DNA of 26,561 nucleotides, from IMG/VR virus record IMGVR_UViG_3300000956_000027, positions 1 to 26,561 of that record; one strand, written 5' to 3'. This document shows, piece after piece, positions 11,769 to 20,471 of this stretch. A program made the translations under genes and the position numbers. How positions within the stretch are numbered: position 1 is the stretch's first letter; every line of letters begins with the position of its first letter. The stretch comes from a virus. Under the pieces are notes generated by a model. It searched no databases. It was not told where the DNA came from and saw only the letters and a program-made list of their open reading frames with translations.

Positions 11769-13543
11769 AGAAGGTAGTTGCAGAACTAACCGAGATGCTC
11801 GCCCCCAAGGGACTAGCGGGCCAGATTACATCGCTGTGGACTAAGCACACTAACGAACGACTCCCCTGGCTAGCCCAGAAGAAGGAGCTTCGTGATTACA
11901 TCTTCGCCACAGACACCAACACCACTAGCAATCAGGCGCTTCCCTGGAAGAATCGCACGACGATTCCCAAGCTGTGTCAAATCCGCGACAACCTGTTCTC
12001 CAATTATGAAAGCGCCCTCTTCCCCAATGACAATTGGTTGAAGTGGGAAGGCAGCGGCAATGATGCCGTCACCAAGGAGAAGCGCAAGGCTATTGAAGCC
12101 TACATGAAGAACAAGGTGAAGGAGAGCAACTTCGTCACCGAAATTCAGAAGCTTCTCTACGACTACATCGACACAGGCAACGCCTTCTACGATGTGGAGT
12201 GGATTACGGAAAGCACCGTCGATGCTGAGACGGGGGAAATAATCCCAGGATACATTGGACCCAAGCTCACGCGCGTGTCCTACCTGGATCAGGTGTTCAA
12301 CCCCATTGCTTCCAGCTACGACGACAGCTACAAGATTACGCGCTACCTCAAGACGCTTGGGGAGATGATTGAGGAGCTTGATACCAAGCCGGAGCTTTCC
12401 TACAACCGCGAGGTTGTGATGAAGGCCCGTGATCTTCGGCAGAGCATTAGCACTTACAGCCCCGAAGACCTCAACAAAGTGGCGGCCTTCCAGGTGGATG
12501 GCTTTGGAAGCCTCTACGATTACTACAGTAGTGGCTACATCGAAATCCTGGAGTTTGAAGGAAGCATCCACGACAAGGAAAGCAACGCGTTCAAGAAGAA
12601 CGTCATCATCACGGTGATTGATCGTTCGATGGTGGTGCGTGAGGCGCGTATGCCCTCCTGGCTTGGTAAGAGCTACAAGGGGCATGTGGGCTGGCGCTAT
12701 CGCCCGGACAATCTCTATGCGATGGGTCCGCTGGACAACCTCGTGGGTATGCAATATCGCATTGACCACCTGGAGAATGCTAAGGCTGACGCCTTCGATC
12801 TTGCCATCCATCCTCCGATGGTTATTGCCGGTAACGTGGAGATTCCCGACTCGGGTTGGGGGCCTGACAGCGTGTGGATTGCTGGTGAGGGCGGGGCTGT
12901 TACAGAGCTAGGTAAAAACCTCGCTCCCATCGTCTCCGCTGACAACCAGATTGCAGCGCTTGAGTTGAAGATGGAAGAGATGGCGGGTGCTCCCAAGCAA
13001 GCTATGGGCATTCGCACTCCTGGTGAGAAGACGGCCTTTGAGGTGCAGACGCTTGAGATGGCTGCCTCTCGCATCTTCCAGCAGAAGATTAGGCACTTTG
13101 AAATCAACCTGCTTGAGCCTGCGTTGAACAAGATGTTGGAGCTTGCTCGTCGTAACATGGACGGCTCCGACCTTGTGCGCGTGATGGACGACGACATTGG
13201 TGTGGTGAACTTCCTCTCTGTTACGAAGGAAGACATCACGGCCTCCGGCAAGCTTCGTGCTGTTGGTGCTCGCCATTTCGCAGCACAGGCCACGATGATT
13301 CAGAATCTAGTGGCTATCTCCAACACGCCCATCTGGCAGCAGATTAGTCCTCACGTCTCTACCAAGCGCCTCGGTGCGATGGTGGAAGACCTGCTCAACC
13401 TGGAACAGTTTGATCTTGTCTCTGACAACATCGGTGTTCTGGAAGCGGCAGAAACCCAGCAGTTTATGTCGCAGGGTGAGGAAGACAGGATGGTGGCAGA
13501 CGCTACCCCAACAGAGGCCCCTGAGCCTCCGAAGGATGTTTAA
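11765..13543 (+). CDS. Portal (head-tail connector) protein
   Basis: This 592-residue protein matches the podoviral portal family in length and landmarks. The N-terminal helical region has NRTTIPKLCQIRDNLFSNY (about 62-80). The stem/clip region contains HVGWRYRPDNLYAMGPLDNL. GIRTPGEKTAFEVQTLEMAA (about 420-439) is a hallmark of T7-like portals, followed by the long helix RIFQQKIRHFEINLLEP. The C-terminus is acidic and Pro-rich (PTEAPEPPKDV). Twelve copies form the vertex ring that docks TerL and later the tail tubular proteins. It is coupled to TerL by ATGA and to the next gene by TAATG. Confidence 0.9.
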   Translation: MKKVVAELTEMLAPKGLAGQITSLWTKHTNERLPWLAQKKELRDYIFATDTNTTSNQALPWKNRTTIPKLCQIRDNLFSNYESALFPNDNWLKWEGSGNDAVTKEKRKAIEAYMKNKVKESNFVTEIQKLLYDYIDTGNAFYDVEWITESTVDAETGEIIPGYIGPKLTRVSYLDQVFNPIASSYDDSYKITRYLKTLGEMIEELDTKPELSYNREVVMKARDLRQSISTYSPEDLNKVAAFQVDGFGSLYDYYSSGYIEILEFEGSIHDKESNAFKKNVIITVIDRSMVVREARMPSWLGKSYKGHVGWRYRPDNLYAMGPLDNLVGMQYRIDHLENAKADAFDLAIHPPMVIAGNVEIPDSGWGPDSVWIAGEGGAVTELGKNLAPIVSADNQIAALELKMEEMAGAPKQAMGIRTPGEKTAFEVQTLEMAASRIFQQKIRHFEINLLEPALNKMLELARRNMDGSDLVRVMDDDIGVVNFLSVTKEDITASGKLRAVGARHFAAQATMIQNLVAISNTPIWQQISPHVSTKRLGAMVEDLLNLEQFDLVSDNIGVLEAAETQQFMSQGEEDRMVADATPTEAPEPPKDV

Positions 13544-13935
13544 TGGCTAAGCGCCGTGTAACGTTGCCCCAGAATGCTCTGGGGCCTGTGTCCCGTCCTG
13601 GGGACAAAATGCGCATCCAGGACAAAGTGATTGCCGATGCTCAGGCCAAGGCGCGTAGCGCCAGCAAGGCCAAGCCGGCTTCGGAGAGTGTGCGGGGCAA
13701 AGCTCCTTCCACGGTGAAGCGCAAGCCCCTTGCTGCCTATCCCAATCGTGCTGGTGCTTCTTTCACTCCAGGTAGTAAGGCTGACATGGCCTACACGGGA
13801 GTGAAGGTGGAGAGGCAGGCTGCTAAGGCAGCTGGCCGTATGCACGGGGCTGGGAAGGTGGGGGCTGTGATTGCTGCTGGTGCAGCGGCGAATGCAGCCT
13901 ATGACAAGTTGAGGCAGCGCAAGCGTGCGAAGTGA
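13543..13935 (+). CDS. Basic Ala/Lys-rich hypothetical protein (130 aa)
   Basis: This 130-residue, strongly basic protein lies between portal and scaffold. The first half looks disordered (ADAQAKARSASKAKPASESV). The C-terminal part has a small-residue, weakly hydrophobic stretch AGKVGAVIAAGAAANAAY (about 103-120), which could insert in or skim a membrane, and ends RQRKRAK. Its position suggests a minor head or ejected protein. I recognise no family. The downstream gene starts within its last codons. Confidence 0.6.
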   Translation: MAKRRVTLPQNALGPVSRPGDKMRIQDKVIADAQAKARSASKAKPASESVRGKAPSTVKRKPLAAYPNRAGASFTPGSKADMAYTGVKVERQAAKAAGRMHGAGKVGAVIAAGAAANAAYDKLRQRKRAK

Positions 13936-14182
13936 GCTAATCCGGGGCCTTAGTCCCGAAGAAGTTAAAGAACGGGCAGCCATCCTCAAGGGTGGCCGCC
14001 CTACACGGGAAATCTATAAGCAGGTATTGGAGGGCAAGTATCAACAGCTGATTCAGAAAGTTCTTACAGAAAAGAACTACACCGATGTTTCATGGGCAGC
14101 GTATCAGGCCGATATGATCGGGGAAGCGCGTGCCATCAAATACATGCTTGAACTACTTACTCTTGACCAAGAGGAAATCTGA
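13925..14182 (+). CDS. Hypothetical head-region protein (85 aa)
   Basis: The start is GTG 13925, overlapping the previous gene by 11 bases, with a GAGG element about ten bases upstream. The 85 residues are mainly helical: SPEEVKERAAILKGG, TREIYKQVLEGKYQQLIQKV, then WAAYQADMIGEARAIKYMLELL. Small helical proteins between portal and scaffold are common in podoviruses and may act in head assembly, but I cannot name this one. It ends in a TGATG junction with the scaffold gene, so translation is coupled. Confidence 0.65.
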   Translation: MRSELIRGLSPEEVKERAAILKGGRPTREIYKQVLEGKYQQLIQKVLTEKNYTDVSWAAYQADMIGEARAIKYMLELLTLDQEEI

Positions 14183-14868
14183 TGTCTAATGAACTTAACG
14201 TCGTTGATTCTGACCAGAACGACGGCGGACAGCCGAATGATCTTACTAACATCCTTCCCGACGACGTAAAGGATTTGGTTGGTCCCGGCAAGAAGTATGC
14301 TGACGTGGGAACGGCGCTGAAGGCCCTGAAGTTTAGTCAGGAGCATATCGCCCGGTTGGAAGCCGAAGCGCGCGAACGGAATGAGCGTGTCGAGTCCAGC
14401 CTCACCATCGAACAGGTACATGAGAAGGTCCAGGAGCTTCTGGCTCAGGAGCGTGTTACCAGCACGCCGTCCGGGCTGGATGAAACGAAGGTTGCTTCGC
14501 TCTTCGACCAGAAATTCCAGGAACAGCAGAAGCGCGCCGAACAGGTTCGTAATGTTGCCTTGGTCAAGGAACAGCTGTCCAAGAAGTACGGCGCTGAAAA
14601 GTTTGCGGAAGTGTTCAAAGCCAAGGCCACGGAAATCGGCGTCGGCGTGGACTTTCTTAATAGCTTGGCAGCTACGGCTCCTGCTGCTGTCCTTGAGTAT
14701 TTCAAAGACAAGTCGCCCACTGTGGCTCCGTCCTACGGAAGCTTGAATAGTGCGGCTCTCAATACAGCCCCCAAGGCTTCTCAGGAATTCAAGAGTGTGA
14801 TGGGTAATGCCTCTACGGCAGACACCGTGAAGCTCTGGCAAGACCTCAAGAAGAAGTATACGGGGTAA
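14182..14868 (+). CDS. Capsid scaffold (assembly) protein
   Basis: This 228-residue protein lies directly before the major capsid gene, the standard place of the T7 gp9-like scaffold. The N-terminus is acidic and disordered (NVVDSDQNDGGQPND). The centre has charged helices suited to coiled coils (EHIARLEAEARERNERVE, EQVHEKVQELLAQE, FQEQQKRAEQVRNVALVKEQL). The C-terminus ends with STADTVKLWQDLKKKYTG, a helical basic tail like those that bind the inner capsid surface. It would template procapsid assembly and then leave. Assignment rests on position and composition more than on motifs. Confidence 0.82.
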   Translation: MSNELNVVDSDQNDGGQPNDLTNILPDDVKDLVGPGKKYADVGTALKALKFSQEHIARLEAEARERNERVESSLTIEQVHEKVQELLAQERVTSTPSGLDETKVASLFDQKFQEQQKRAEQVRNVALVKEQLSKKYGAEKFAEVFKAKATEIGVGVDFLNSLAATAPAAVLEYFKDKSPTVAPSYGSLNSAALNTAPKASQEFKSVMGNASTADTVKLWQDLKKKYTG

Positions 14869-14885
14869 TCACATAGGAGTGACAA

Positions 14886-15860
14886 ATGCAGACCACTAGT
14901 AATACCGCAGCCTTTATTGAGGCTCAGGTTTACTCGGACTTCATTCTCACCAACCTCCATGACGGCTTGCTGCCGGCTCCCTTCTATCGCGACGTGTCGG
15001 ACTTCCCGTCCGGCACCACGCTGAATATCAAGGTGGTCGGTGATGCAACCCTTCAGGATGTTGAAGAGGATAAGGCCATCTCTTACACCCCGATTGACAC
15101 CAGCACCGTTACGCTGACCATCACCGATTATGTTGGTGACGGCTTCTACGTGACGGACGTGCTGCGTCAGGACGGATCGCAGATCGACCAGCTGATGGCT
15201 CTTCGCGCCCAGAGCGGCACGCGCGCCATCCAGGAAGACTTCGAGTCCAAGTTCCTGCGCACCGCTGGTATCACGGCGCAGACGCTCAGCAACGCCAATC
15301 AGGTGAATGGTTTCGACCATCGCTGGATTGCGGACGCCTCGGCGGACAACACCCACAAGATGGGCATTTCCAGCTTCCTGGAGATGAAGCTGTCCTTCGA
15401 CAAGGCGAACGTGCCGCAGAGCGGCCGTGTTGCGCTGGTTGACCCGGTTGTTGAAGCCACCCTCAATGGTCTGGCTGCCAACTTCTCGGTTGATCGCAAC
15501 CCGAAGTTCCAGGCTCTCCTGGAAGAGGGCTTTGAGCGCGAGCACAAGTTCCTGTTCAACCTGTTTGGCTGGGACATCTGGACCTCTAGCCGTCTGGCTA
15601 GCACGGACAGTGCTGAAACCATCACCCACCGTGGTACGGCGGAAACGTCGGCTGCGGGTTACAAGGCCAACGTCTTCATGTGCGTTGCTGACGATCAGAC
15701 CAAGCCGATTATGTCGGCGTGGCGTCAGCTGCCGAAGGCCGAGTCCGACCGTAACAAGGACATGGCGCGCGACGAGTTCGTGACCCGTGCCCGTTGGGGT
15801 ATTGGCCGTCAGCGTGTGGAGACGCTTGGCGTCATCCTCACCCACCCGACCAACTACTAA
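14886..15860 (+). CDS. Major capsid protein (HK97 fold)
   Basis: The 324-residue protein follows the scaffold gene and has features of podoviral HK97-fold capsid proteins. An N-arm (AAFIEAQVYSDFILTNLHDG) leads to an E-loop-like region (PSGTTLNIKVVGDATLQDVE). Next come strands TVTLTITDYVGDGFYVTDVL, the spine helix region QLMALRAQSGTRAIQEDFES, a P-domain with GRVALVDPVVEATLNGL, and a final strand segment RVETLGVILTH. The Shine-Dalgarno AGGAG (14875-14879), six bases before the ATG, is the clearest in this part of the window, as expected for the most abundant virion protein. A separate 17-base gap, unlike the overlaps elsewhere, also suggests independent strong initiation. Confidence 0.9.
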   Translation: MQTTSNTAAFIEAQVYSDFILTNLHDGLLPAPFYRDVSDFPSGTTLNIKVVGDATLQDVEEDKAISYTPIDTSTVTLTITDYVGDGFYVTDVLRQDGSQIDQLMALRAQSGTRAIQEDFESKFLRTAGITAQTLSNANQVNGFDHRWIADASADNTHKMGISSFLEMKLSFDKANVPQSGRVALVDPVVEATLNGLAANFSVDRNPKFQALLEEGFEREHKFLFNLFGWDIWTSSRLASTDSAETITHRGTAETSAAGYKANVFMCVADDQTKPIMSAWRQLPKAESDRNKDMARDEFVTRARWGIGRQRVETLGVILTHPTNY

Positions 15861-15874
15861 TCTGGAGGCTTTAA

Positions 15875-16330
15875 ATGGCTAAGGAAACTGTGAATGGCGT
15901 GCCGAACTTTTACGGCCCGCGTCACCGCCATGAGGGCGTTCAGGGTGCTATGAGCACCATTGGTGCAGAGCGTCAGCTTGTGATGCTCTTCTCCGGCGAC
16001 ACCTACCTCACTGTCACTGGAGCCCTCCCGGCCGGTGCCGTTGTTGTGGGCAACACCCTGGTTGAGATTGCGGAAGTGTTCGCCCTTGGCGGCACGACTC
16101 CCGTTATCAACGTTGGTGTGTCTGGTTCGGAAGGCACCAATCGTTTGGCTCAGATCAGCGAAGCCCAGGCGGAAGCCGTGGGCACCTACAGCATCGCTTC
16201 GGCGGGCACGCTCGCGGTGAACACCCCGCTGGCTGCTGCTGTGGTTCTCAAGGTGGCTCTGGGCGGCACTACGCCGACCATTACCACTGCTGGTAAGGCT
16301 AAGCTCATCACCCCGTATCAGGTCCTCTAA
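15875..16330 (+). CDS. Capsid-adjacent decoration-like protein (151 aa)
   Basis: This small beta-rich protein sits immediately after the major capsid gene, with a strong TGGAGG Shine-Dalgarno (15863-15868) of its own. It has short hydrophobic strands with Gly/Thr turns (LPAGAVVVGNTLVEIAEVF) and two similar turns, GGTTPVI (72-78) and GGTTPTI (130-136), consistent with an internally repetitive beta fold. Position, independent strong RBS and composition fit a head decoration or capsid-stabilising protein. I do not recognise a specific family, so the role is inferred from context. A weak terminator follows. Confidence 0.65.
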   Translation: MAKETVNGVPNFYGPRHRHEGVQGAMSTIGAERQLVMLFSGDTYLTVTGALPAGAVVVGNTLVEIAEVFALGGTTPVINVGVSGSEGTNRLAQISEAQAEAVGTYSIASAGTLAVNTPLAAAVVLKVALGGTTPTITTAGKAKLITPYQVL

Positions 16331-16358
16331 CGGACAACTAAAACAACAAGGACAATTC

Positions 16359-16383
16359 GGGCCAAGGAAGGCCCTTCTAATTT
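16359..16383 (+). terminator. Weak intrinsic terminator after the capsid genes
   Basis: GGGCC (16359-16363) pairs with GGCCC (16370-16374) around AAGGAA and is followed by TTCTAATTT. The stem is short and the T-run broken, so partial termination is expected. It lies in the only sizeable gap (65 bases) of the downstream structural region, just after the high-copy capsid and decoration genes. A partial terminator there would lower expression of the tail genes. Confidence 0.5.
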
Positions 16384-16395
16384 CAGGAAGTGCTA

Positions 16396-17148
16396 ATGGC
16401 AAAGATGTCGCTTTTGGAAATGGTGCAAGAAATTCTGTCCGACATGAATTCGGATCAGGTGAATACCATCTCTGATACTTTAGAAGCAGAGCGGGTGGCC
16501 AAGATTGTCCGCCGCACTTTCTACAACCTGTATAACGACCGTATCTGGCCCCACACGTCCCGTCTAATGCGCCTGGACAGTAGTGCCGACAGCAACCGCC
16601 CCACCCACATGATTATGGCAGAGGATGTCATCGCTGTGGATTGGGTGAGGTATAACAAGCAGAAAGACTTGGCTGACACGCTTCGTTACGAGGAAATCCA
16701 ATACAAGACTCCAGAAGACTTCATCGACTTTGTGATGAAGCGGGATTCTACGAAAGACAACATGATGACGGTGTTTGATTATAACGGCACCCCGCTCATC
16801 ATCCAGACGGATGCCTTCCCCACCTACTACACGTCGTTCGATGACGAACATATTGTGTTCGACAGCTATGACAGTGATGTGGACAGCATCCTCCAGCACA
16901 GCAAGACTCAGGTGTATGGGCAGGTAGAGCCTGCGTTTGAGCTTGCTGATGAATTTGTCCCTGACATTCCTGCAAAGGCTTTCCCCTATTTGCTCAGCGA
17001 GGCCAAGAGCACGGCCATGCTGAAGGTGAAGGAAGTGTTTAGTCAGAAGGACGAACAAACTGCTGTCCGACAGAAGTCGTGGCTCTCCCAGGAGAAACAT
17101 CGTGTCGGGGGCGGAATCAAGAGGCCGAACTACGGCCGCAAACGCTAA
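16396..17148 (+). CDS. Tail tubular protein A (gp11-like)
   Basis: The start is ATG 16396, with AGGAAG five bases upstream; an in-frame GTG six bases earlier is part of the ribosome-binding region. The 250-residue protein opens with SLLEMVQEILSDMNSDQVNT and then AERVAKIVRRTFYNLYNDRIWPH, the helical opening typical of podoviral tail tubular A proteins. These form a dodecameric ring beneath the portal. The C-terminal half has FPYLLSEAKSTAMLKVKEVF, the long helix also seen in this family, and a basic tail (GGGIKRPNYGRKR). Its place before tail tubular B supports the call. Confidence 0.82.
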   Translation: MAKMSLLEMVQEILSDMNSDQVNTISDTLEAERVAKIVRRTFYNLYNDRIWPHTSRLMRLDSSADSNRPTHMIMAEDVIAVDWVRYNKQKDLADTLRYEEIQYKTPEDFIDFVMKRDSTKDNMMTVFDYNGTPLIIQTDAFPTYYTSFDDEHIVFDSYDSDVDSILQHSKTQVYGQVEPAFELADEFVPDIPAKAFPYLLSEAKSTAMLKVKEVFSQKDEQTAVRQKSWLSQEKHRVGGGIKRPNYGRKR

Positions 17149-17156
17149 AGGAACCC

Positions 17157-17396
17157 ATGTCTAAGACTTTCCGAATCGAACCTGTTCCCAACTCTGCTCT
17201 GGTCCGCATTGCCTTTGAAGGTGGGGGTGAAGTGCCGGATGAGCTGAAGGGAGCGTTCACTACTCCCAAGATTGCACAAGACGCCATTCGCATTTGGCAG
17301 CTAGCCAATCCAGATCGCACACAGGAACCTGCCCGTGTCGTGGCGCGAGAGGACGAGAAGCCTCGCCCCAAGCCCAAGCACATGGATCACGTCTAA
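17157..17396 (+). CDS. Hypothetical 79-aa protein between tail tubular genes
   Basis: The frame is open upstream into the preceding gene, but ATG 17157 is the sensible start: it has AAGGA (17148-17152) four bases upstream and leaves no long overlap. The 79 residues form a likely small alpha/beta domain (FRIEPVPNSALVRIAFEGG, TTPKIAQDAIRIWQLAN) followed by a charged, Pro-rich tail (DEKPRPKPKHMDHV). Small genes at this position are frequent in podoviruses. I do not recognise a family or function. Confidence 0.6.
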   Translation: MSKTFRIEPVPNSALVRIAFEGGGEVPDELKGAFTTPKIAQDAIRIWQLANPDRTQEPARVVAREDEKPRPKPKHMDHV

Positions 17397-17405
17397 GAGA
17401 CAGAG

Positions 17406-19571
17406 ATGACCCAGCAATCCACTAATAAGAATTATCACACTTTCGTAAGGGGGATTATCACCGAAGCTGGGCCACTCACGTTCCCTGAGAATGCTGCGCT
17501 AGACATCGACAATGTTGTGCTCTCTCGTAAGGGCGCTCTGCTTCGTCGCCTGGGGATGGACTTTGAGGACGACTTCGTTCTCATCGACACGCCTCTCCAG
17601 GCTGACGATGCTGTAGCAGCCTACCTCTGGGAGAACGCAGCTAACGATGCGGCCAATCAATTCGGAGTGGTGCAGGCAGGGCATCTACTGCACTTCTTCG
17701 ACTTGAATGCAGCCAGTGCTTCGGCTAACAGGTTTGCCTTTGTAGACCTGAGTGCTTACATCAACCCCAACGCCCCCATCCAGGTGGCTAGCGGTTTGGG
17801 CAAGCTGTTCATCACGAGTGGCGTAGCTGCTCCCATCTATCTCACCTACGACCCCGTTACGCAGGGAGTGAGTGTCACACAATACCCCATCCTGATTCGG
17901 GATGTGTTTGGTGTGGAAGACAACCTAGAGGTGAGTGAGCAGCCTGCTGCGCTTACGGTGGAGCATCATTACAACCTGTTCAACCAGGGGTGGGATGATA
18001 CGCGCATCAACGCCTACAAGGCTGAGAACACTGTAGCCCCCACGGCTGTATATCCTGCCAACTCCCAGCAATGGTTTGTAGGTAAGGACACGGATGACAA
18101 CTTCGACCCCATCCTCCTGAAGAAGCAGGACTTCGGAACTACTCCAGCCCCTCGGGGCCGCTACATCATTGATAGCTCTGACTACACCAATTCTCGCAAC
18201 CTTGCTTCGGGACTTACGCTTCCTGCGGCTGCTGATATTGGACGCCCTAGCGCTGTCGTCTTTGCCTTCCAACGTCTGTTCTATTCTGGTGTAAAGAGCC
18301 AGCTGACAGGCGCTACAGGAAAGCAGCCCGACACCTCCGGCTTTATCTACTACACGCGCACGCTGCGCTCTGTAGAGGATGCCAAGCAATGCTACGCAGA
18401 AGCCGACCCTACTTCCGAATTTGACAGCGAGCTTGTTGATACGGACGGCGGCTTCATCAACATCCCCAACTGTGGACACATCTACAAGCTCCTGGAGATT
18501 GGCACCTACGTTGTGGTGTTTGCCGAGAAGGGCGTGTGGGGAATCACGGGTGGTGATGGGGGCTTTACGGCCACGGTGAATCAGGTGGTGAAGCTCTCCA
18601 ACTTCGGCGTGCTGTCTGCCTCTAGCGTGGTGGATGCGGAAGACAGGGCCTACTATTGGAACCGTGGTGGTATCTACCTCCTGGAAACCAACGAGGTGGG
18701 GTTGCTGTCTGCCCGCAACATCACGGAAGACACAATTCAAACGCTCTTCAATGACTTGCCCCAGGCAGCCAAGGAGACGGCCGTAGGGTCTTATGATCCT
18801 GTCAATCGCCGTGTCACTTGGATGTATAACCGCGATCCAGACTACACCACGGCAACGTTCCGCAATCGCTACGATGGGGAGCTTGTCCTAGACACGGTGT
18901 TGGGAGCTTTCTACAAGCACAGCATCAGCAGCTACGACGACCCTTCCCCCTACATCGCCGGCTACGTCCTAACGCCTAATTTCGTGACGGACCTGGAAGG
19001 GGAGCGTCCTCGTGGTAACGGCGTGACGAAGTATCTGACGGTGCAATTCATTGACCCAGATGCAGACATAGCTTCTGTCTCCTTCGCTCACTATCGTGAC
19101 CAGACCTTCCGTGATTGGAAGAGTTTGGATGGCGTGGGAAGCAGCTACCTCAGCTACATCCTGACGGGCTACGAAATCATGGGCGATAGCGCCCGAGATA
19201 AGCAAACCCCCTACGTCACCACACACTTCACCTTCACTGAGACGGAAGCGCAATGGGGCAGCCCTGAGTTTCCTGTCAGCGATGAGTTGTTCCCCGTCAA
19301 TCCTTCTGGCTGCATTTTGCAGGCGCAGTGGGATTGGTCGAACAGCCCCGAAAGTGGCAAGTGGAGTAGTGAGATAAATGCCTACAGGCTGCTCCGTCAG
19401 TGGACGGCCAACGAGGAAGGCCCTGTCAATTACGGGCAGGCCGTCATTACCAACAAACACAACATCCCTGGATCGGGCAAGGCTCTGAGCCTCTACTTCC
19501 GTTCCGATGGCGATAAGGACTTCCAGCTACAAGGCTGGTCTACCCGTTTCACTGGACAGGCGAATGTATAA
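17406..19571 (+). CDS. Tail tubular protein B (gp12-like nozzle)
   Basis: The 721-residue protein opens with TFVRGIITEAGPLTFPENAA and then D-I-D-N-V-V-L-S-R-K-G-A-L-L-R-R-L-G-M-D. This is the recognisable N-terminal signature of T7 gp12-type nozzle proteins (x-G-x-x-T-E-A-x-x-L-x-F-P). The rest is beta-rich with many aromatic residues, as expected for the beta-propeller nozzle. Six copies form the lower tail tube and hold the fibres. The length is close to that of T7 gp12 (about 790). AGAGACAGAG precedes the ATG. The next gene starts inside its last codons. Confidence 0.85.
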   Translation: MTQQSTNKNYHTFVRGIITEAGPLTFPENAALDIDNVVLSRKGALLRRLGMDFEDDFVLIDTPLQADDAVAAYLWENAANDAANQFGVVQAGHLLHFFDLNAASASANRFAFVDLSAYINPNAPIQVASGLGKLFITSGVAAPIYLTYDPVTQGVSVTQYPILIRDVFGVEDNLEVSEQPAALTVEHHYNLFNQGWDDTRINAYKAENTVAPTAVYPANSQQWFVGKDTDDNFDPILLKKQDFGTTPAPRGRYIIDSSDYTNSRNLASGLTLPAAADIGRPSAVVFAFQRLFYSGVKSQLTGATGKQPDTSGFIYYTRTLRSVEDAKQCYAEADPTSEFDSELVDTDGGFINIPNCGHIYKLLEIGTYVVVFAEKGVWGITGGDGGFTATVNQVVKLSNFGVLSASSVVDAEDRAYYWNRGGIYLLETNEVGLLSARNITEDTIQTLFNDLPQAAKETAVGSYDPVNRRVTWMYNRDPDYTTATFRNRYDGELVLDTVLGAFYKHSISSYDDPSPYIAGYVLTPNFVTDLEGERPRGNGVTKYLTVQFIDPDADIASVSFAHYRDQTFRDWKSLDGVGSSYLSYILTGYEIMGDSARDKQTPYVTTHFTFTETEAQWGSPEFPVSDELFPVNPSGCILQAQWDWSNSPESGKWSSEINAYRLLRQWTANEEGPVNYGQAVITNKHNIPGSGKALSLYFRSDGDKDFQLQGWSTRFTGQANV

Positions 19572-20013
19572 CATCCGAATGGCAACGCCCGAAGACTTCC
19601 ATCAGATTCTTCCGATGGCGCAAGAGTTCATCGGCAAGGCAAAGGAATTCCAGGACATGCCTGTGGATGTTCCTTCTATCCTGGAGCACTACATCTCCAT
19701 GCTGCAATACGGCTTCGTGTTGGTGGCAGAGGATGAGGGGAAGTTGGTGGGGATGCTGGGCACTCTCGTAGGCCCCTTCCCCTTCAACCGCAACATCATC
19801 GTCGCTACGGAATGTATGTGGTGGGTGGACCCGGAATATCGCAGCAACAGGATTGCTGGTGCGTTGATGCAGGCTGCTGAAGAAGAGGCTCGCTCTGCCG
19901 GATGCCACAAGTTTGTCATGTCTGCTTTGGGCAGTAGCCCAGAAAAGGTGGGAGCGTATTACCAATCGAAGGGATACGCTCCGTATGAAACTGCTTACGT
20001 AAGGAGCATCTAA
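19564..20013 (+). CDS. GNAT-fold protein, T7 gp13-like position
   Basis: The likely start is ATG 19564 (an upstream in-frame ATG at 19507 would overlap the nozzle gene by 65 bases), giving 149 residues. The fold is GNAT: MYNIRMATPEDFHQILPMAQEF at the start, central strands FVLVAEDEGKLVGMLGTLVG, a motif-A-like VDPEYRSNRIAGALM (88-102) in place of the usual R/Q-x-x-G-x-G/A, and the motif-B-like end GAYYQSKGYAPYE. In T7-like phages a related acetyltransferase-fold protein (gp13) is needed for assembly of the internal ejection proteins. The position between nozzle and gp14-like genes matches. Whether it binds acetyl-CoA or is only structural is open. Confidence 0.75.
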   Translation: MYNIRMATPEDFHQILPMAQEFIGKAKEFQDMPVDVPSILEHYISMLQYGFVLVAEDEGKLVGMLGTLVGPFPFNRNIIVATECMWWVDPEYRSNRIAGALMQAAEEEARSAGCHKFVMSALGSSPEKVGAYYQSKGYAPYETAYVRSI

Positions 20014-20471
20014 TGGCTGTATTCACTGCTATTGCCGTAGCTGCCCTGGCCGTGACAGCTGTGGCAGGATACAAAAGCTATCAGGCTCAGAAGTCTGCTG
20101 CTAAAGAGCAGCGCAAGGCGCAAGCTGCTGAGCAGCGCCGTGCTGACATTCAGAATGCCCGAGAGCGACGCTTCGCTGTCCGCAATGCTAGGGTGCAACG
20201 AGCAGCTATTGAAGCACAGGCAGCCAACACAGGGCTGCTAGGCTCTAGCTCCGCTTCGGCTGCTATGAGCAATGTAACGTCCCGAACTAATGAAAATCTG
20301 TCCTTCCTGGACCAGATGCAGGGACTTTCTCAGCAGGCTAGCACGGCTAACATCGCTGCTGCCGGCTATGCATCCAAGGCCGGGAAGTGGGCTGCTATTG
20401 GTGACTTCGCCAATACGGCTGCTGGCATTGGTATGAACTACTTTGGTCCTAAGCCCCAAGGAACCTCTTAA
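20013..20471 (+). CDS. Internal virion protein (gp14-like ejection protein)
   Basis: This 152-residue protein has an N-terminal hydrophobic segment (VFTAIAVAALAVTAVAGY, residues 3-20). A long Ala/Gln/Arg-rich helix follows (about 22-75, SYQAQKSAAKEQRKAQAAEQ), and later small-residue stretches (SSSASAAMSN, ANIAAAGYASKAGKWAAIG). This is typical of T7 gp14-type ejection proteins, which leave the head and form a pore in the outer membrane during infection. It is joined to both neighbours by TAATG overlaps. The order GNAT, gp14-like, giant internal protein is the expected core-protein order. Confidence 0.8.
   Translation: MAVFTAIAVAALAVTAVAGYKSYQAQKSAAKEQRKAQAAEQRRADIQNARERRFAVRNARVQRAAIEAQAANTGLLGSSSASAAMSNVTSRTNENLSFLDQMQGLSQQASTANIAAAGYASKAGKWAAIGDFANTAAGIGMNYFGPKPQGTS

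Noticed and set aside
17079-17156. Upstream start for the 79-aa protein, inside the tail tubular A gene
   Set aside because: The extension would overlap tail tubular A by 70 bases, whereas ATG 17157 has AAGGA at proper spacing.
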